Assembly: GCA_902779445.1 (NCBI GenBank)
Contig: CACZBM010000002.1
Span: forward strand, 149,076 to 213,075
Source: an uncultured Lachnospiraceae bacterium
Lineage (GTDB): Bacteria; Bacillota; Clostridia; Lachnospirales; Lachnospiraceae
Direction: 5' to 3'
DNA: 64,000 nucleotides
Shown: piece after piece, positions 62,859-64,000 of the stretch
Layout of the letters: each line of letters starts with the position of its first letter
Numbering within the stretch: the stretch's first letter is position 1
Position numbers and translations under genes: made by a program
Notes under the pieces: generated by a model
The model's database searches: none
What the model was told of the DNA's origin: nothing
The model's input: the letters and a program-made list of their open reading frames with translations, nothing else

Positions 62859-63590
62859 CTATAAATTTTTCTTTTTGTAGATAAAGCTTATGGACAAAAG
62901 TCCGAAAACCAGAAGATACAGCATCAGTATTATAATACCTGTCACCCTTATCTTTTCTCCTCTTGCAACAGCCCTTATCATGGAACATGCCTGGGAAAGC
63001 GGCAGAATATATACAAACTGTCTGAGTCCCTCCGGAAGCCTGTCAGTTGAGAAAAAAGTATTACATAGAAAGGACATAGGCATGATGATATATGTCGTGT
63101 ACCTCGGTGCATCCGTATAGCTCTTTGCCAAAAAAGATAGAAAGAGCGCAATGGTAGAAAATACTGCCCCGTTTAAGAACATAATAAAAAAGGACAGTGG
63201 GGTAAAAATAAGTCCCCGGTTTAATGGAAGGGTGATAAGCAGTATCATTGCCCCTGCATATAATCCCCTTAAACTCCCTCCAATGACCTGCCCCAGTATA
63301 AACTGCCAGAGGGGTGTGGGAGATATCATCACCTGATCCAGAGCCTTTTCATACAGTCTCTGAATACTCATGTTCTGGGCGGTTGCACTGAAGGAGCCTG
63401 TCATAGTGGCCATTGCCACAAGTCCCGGGATCAGAAAGTTAAGATAGGGTTCACCATTTGAATCCACCCTAACCCCTATTCCGAATATAATCAGATACAT
63501 TATGGGGGACAGCATGGCAGCGAAGGTGATCTTTATAAAATCCCGTCTGAACTCCACCCATTTTTCCCATAAAACAGTTACTATACCCAT
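62859..63590 (-). CDS. ABC-2 type transporter permease
   Basis: The membrane subunit of an exporter of the ABC-2 family. It has 243 residues and about six hydrophobic segments, including FAAMLSPIMYLIIFGIGV and the conserved FLIPGLVAMATMTGSFSATA. The gene starts the base after the ATPase stop codon and is 14 bp before the sirC-like gene. The substrate is not clear; drug or lipid-type exporters of this family look alike. Its place beside sirC may hint at a tetrapyrrole link, but that is weak. Confidence 0.88.
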   Translation of the reverse strand: MGIVTVLWEKWVEFRRDFIKITFAAMLSPIMYLIIFGIGVRVDSNGEPYLNFLIPGLVAMATMTGSFSATAQNMSIQRLYEKALDQVMISPTPLWQFILGQVIGGSLRGLYAGAMILLITLPLNRGLIFTPLSFFIMFLNGAVFSTIALFLSFLAKSYTDAPRYTTYIIMPMSFLCNTFFSTDRLPEGLRQFVYILPLSQACSMIRAVARGEKIRVTGIIILMLYLLVFGLLSISFIYKKKNL

Positions 63591-64000
63591 CTATTTACCC
63601 ACTGCCTCCACAAATACGTCTTCCAAAGTAGTAGCCCTGAGAGATGCATTATCAGTGTTTTCGAGGAAAGCTATAGCATCCTTTTTCTCGTGGAAATGCC
63701 TGTCCTCCACTGTGTACTTGCCAAGTTCTAGAATGAGTTCTGCCGGAGCCCCTGTCTTCTTTAATGAACCCTTGTCAATAAGAGCCACCCGGTCACACAG
63801 AGCCTCTGCTTCTTCCATATAGTGGGTTGTTAATAGGATCGTGATATTCCTGTCATTCATATCCTTTAAGAGGCTCCACATCTGCCGCCTTGACAGGGCA
63901 TCCATACCTGCCGTCGGTTCATCTAAAAGAATGATCTCAGGATCCGTAAGAAGAGCCCTGCATATCATGAGCTTACGCTTCATTCCGCCGGATAAGTGCC
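63591..64000 (-). CDS. ABC transporter ATPase, C-terminal part (cut by window edge)
   Basis: The C-terminal 136 codons of an ABC-2 exporter ATPase; the start lies beyond the right edge. The signature LSGGMKRKLMICRAL, Walker B IILLDEPTAGMD and H-loop TTHYMEEAEALCDRVALIDKG are present, as in the DrrA/CcmA-like family. It pairs with the permease at 62859-63590. Confidence 0.93.
   Translation of the reverse strand, partial: HLSGGMKRKLMICRALLTDPEIILLDEPTAGMDALSRRQMWSLLKDMNDRNITILLTTHYMEEAEALCDRVALIDKGSLKKTGAPAELILELGKYTVEDRHFHEKKDAIAFLENTDNASLRATTLEDVFVEAVGK

Overview
The window looks like chromosomal DNA of an anaerobic Firmicute, most probably a Lachnospiraceae member such as Butyrivibrio or a relative. 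The evidence is the SCIFF peptide and its radical SAM maturase (a clostridial hallmark), a LexA/DinR-type operator with a sigma-A promoter at recA, the infC-rpmI-rplT operon with an AUU start, AGGAGG-type ribosome binding sites, and tRNA genes that do not encode CCA. It reads as ordinary core genome rather than a prophage or an island. Most genes are on the minus strand. No rRNA, insertion sequence, integrase or CRISPR array was seen.

Layout: 1-6464 holds serine and branched-chain amino acid biosynthesis (serA partial, serC, ilvB, ilvD, leuB). 6534-9214 holds yajC, tgt and a D,D-carboxypeptidase. 9279-14119 holds a potABCD polyamine importer and a beta-propeller lactonase. 14276-20442 holds aroC, a UPF0303 protein, hypA, trpS, two small conserved proteins and a GH13 debranching-enzyme homologue that has lost its catalytic residues. 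20529-27378 holds a charged disordered protein, a double-glycine-leader SH3 peptide, a UvrD-like helicase, gltX and an NlpC/P60-like wall hydrolase with a poly-Asp tail. 27509-31240 runs on the plus strand: tyrS, a dUTPase-like gene, a phosphopantetheinyl transferase and UDP-glucose dehydrogenase. 31404-36934 holds tRNA-Pro, a CheC/FliY-like phosphatase, an Mrp ATPase, a polyprenyl-phosphate sugar transferase, tRNA-Leu, the infC operon and a SEC-C protein. 37073-40246 is one large gene fusing a GH5 cellulase to a BcsA-type cellulose synthase. 40247-46116 holds recJ, the SCIFF pair, recX and recA. 46439-50468 holds a secreted coiled-coil protein, a zinc alcohol dehydrogenase translationally coupled to a CobW-like GTPase, and a radical SAM protein. 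50465-62355 is a cobalamin synthesis and uptake operon behind a cobalamin riboswitch. The window ends with a sirC-like gene and an ABC-2 exporter cut by the edge.

The cobalamin operon combines a cobalt chelatase (CbiK), ring methyltransferases (CbiF, CbiH), amidation (CbiP), aminopropanol supply and nucleotide-loop assembly (CobD, CobU, CobS, CobT) and a BtuFCD-type importer. Both the chelatase and the binding protein are predicted lipoproteins, and both carry a similar N-terminal beta-rich domain, so this chelatase is probably outside the membrane next to the importer.

Two families of short palindromic repeats run through the gene gaps. One (core TCATTCTGAG...CTCAGAATGA) tends to sit just after stop codons and forms a six-unit tandem array behind ilvB. 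The other (ends GGATGAGG...) fills gaps between co-directional genes; its end supplies the Shine-Dalgarno of three genes, and one copy encodes the last 13 residues of an ABC ATPase. The most interesting items are the GH5-BcsA fusion, the lipoprotein CbiK with its shared domain, the repeats that donate ribosome binding sites, the CobW-DUF1980-like fusion coupled to a zinc enzyme, the GH13 pseudoenzyme, and the leader-SH3 peptide.
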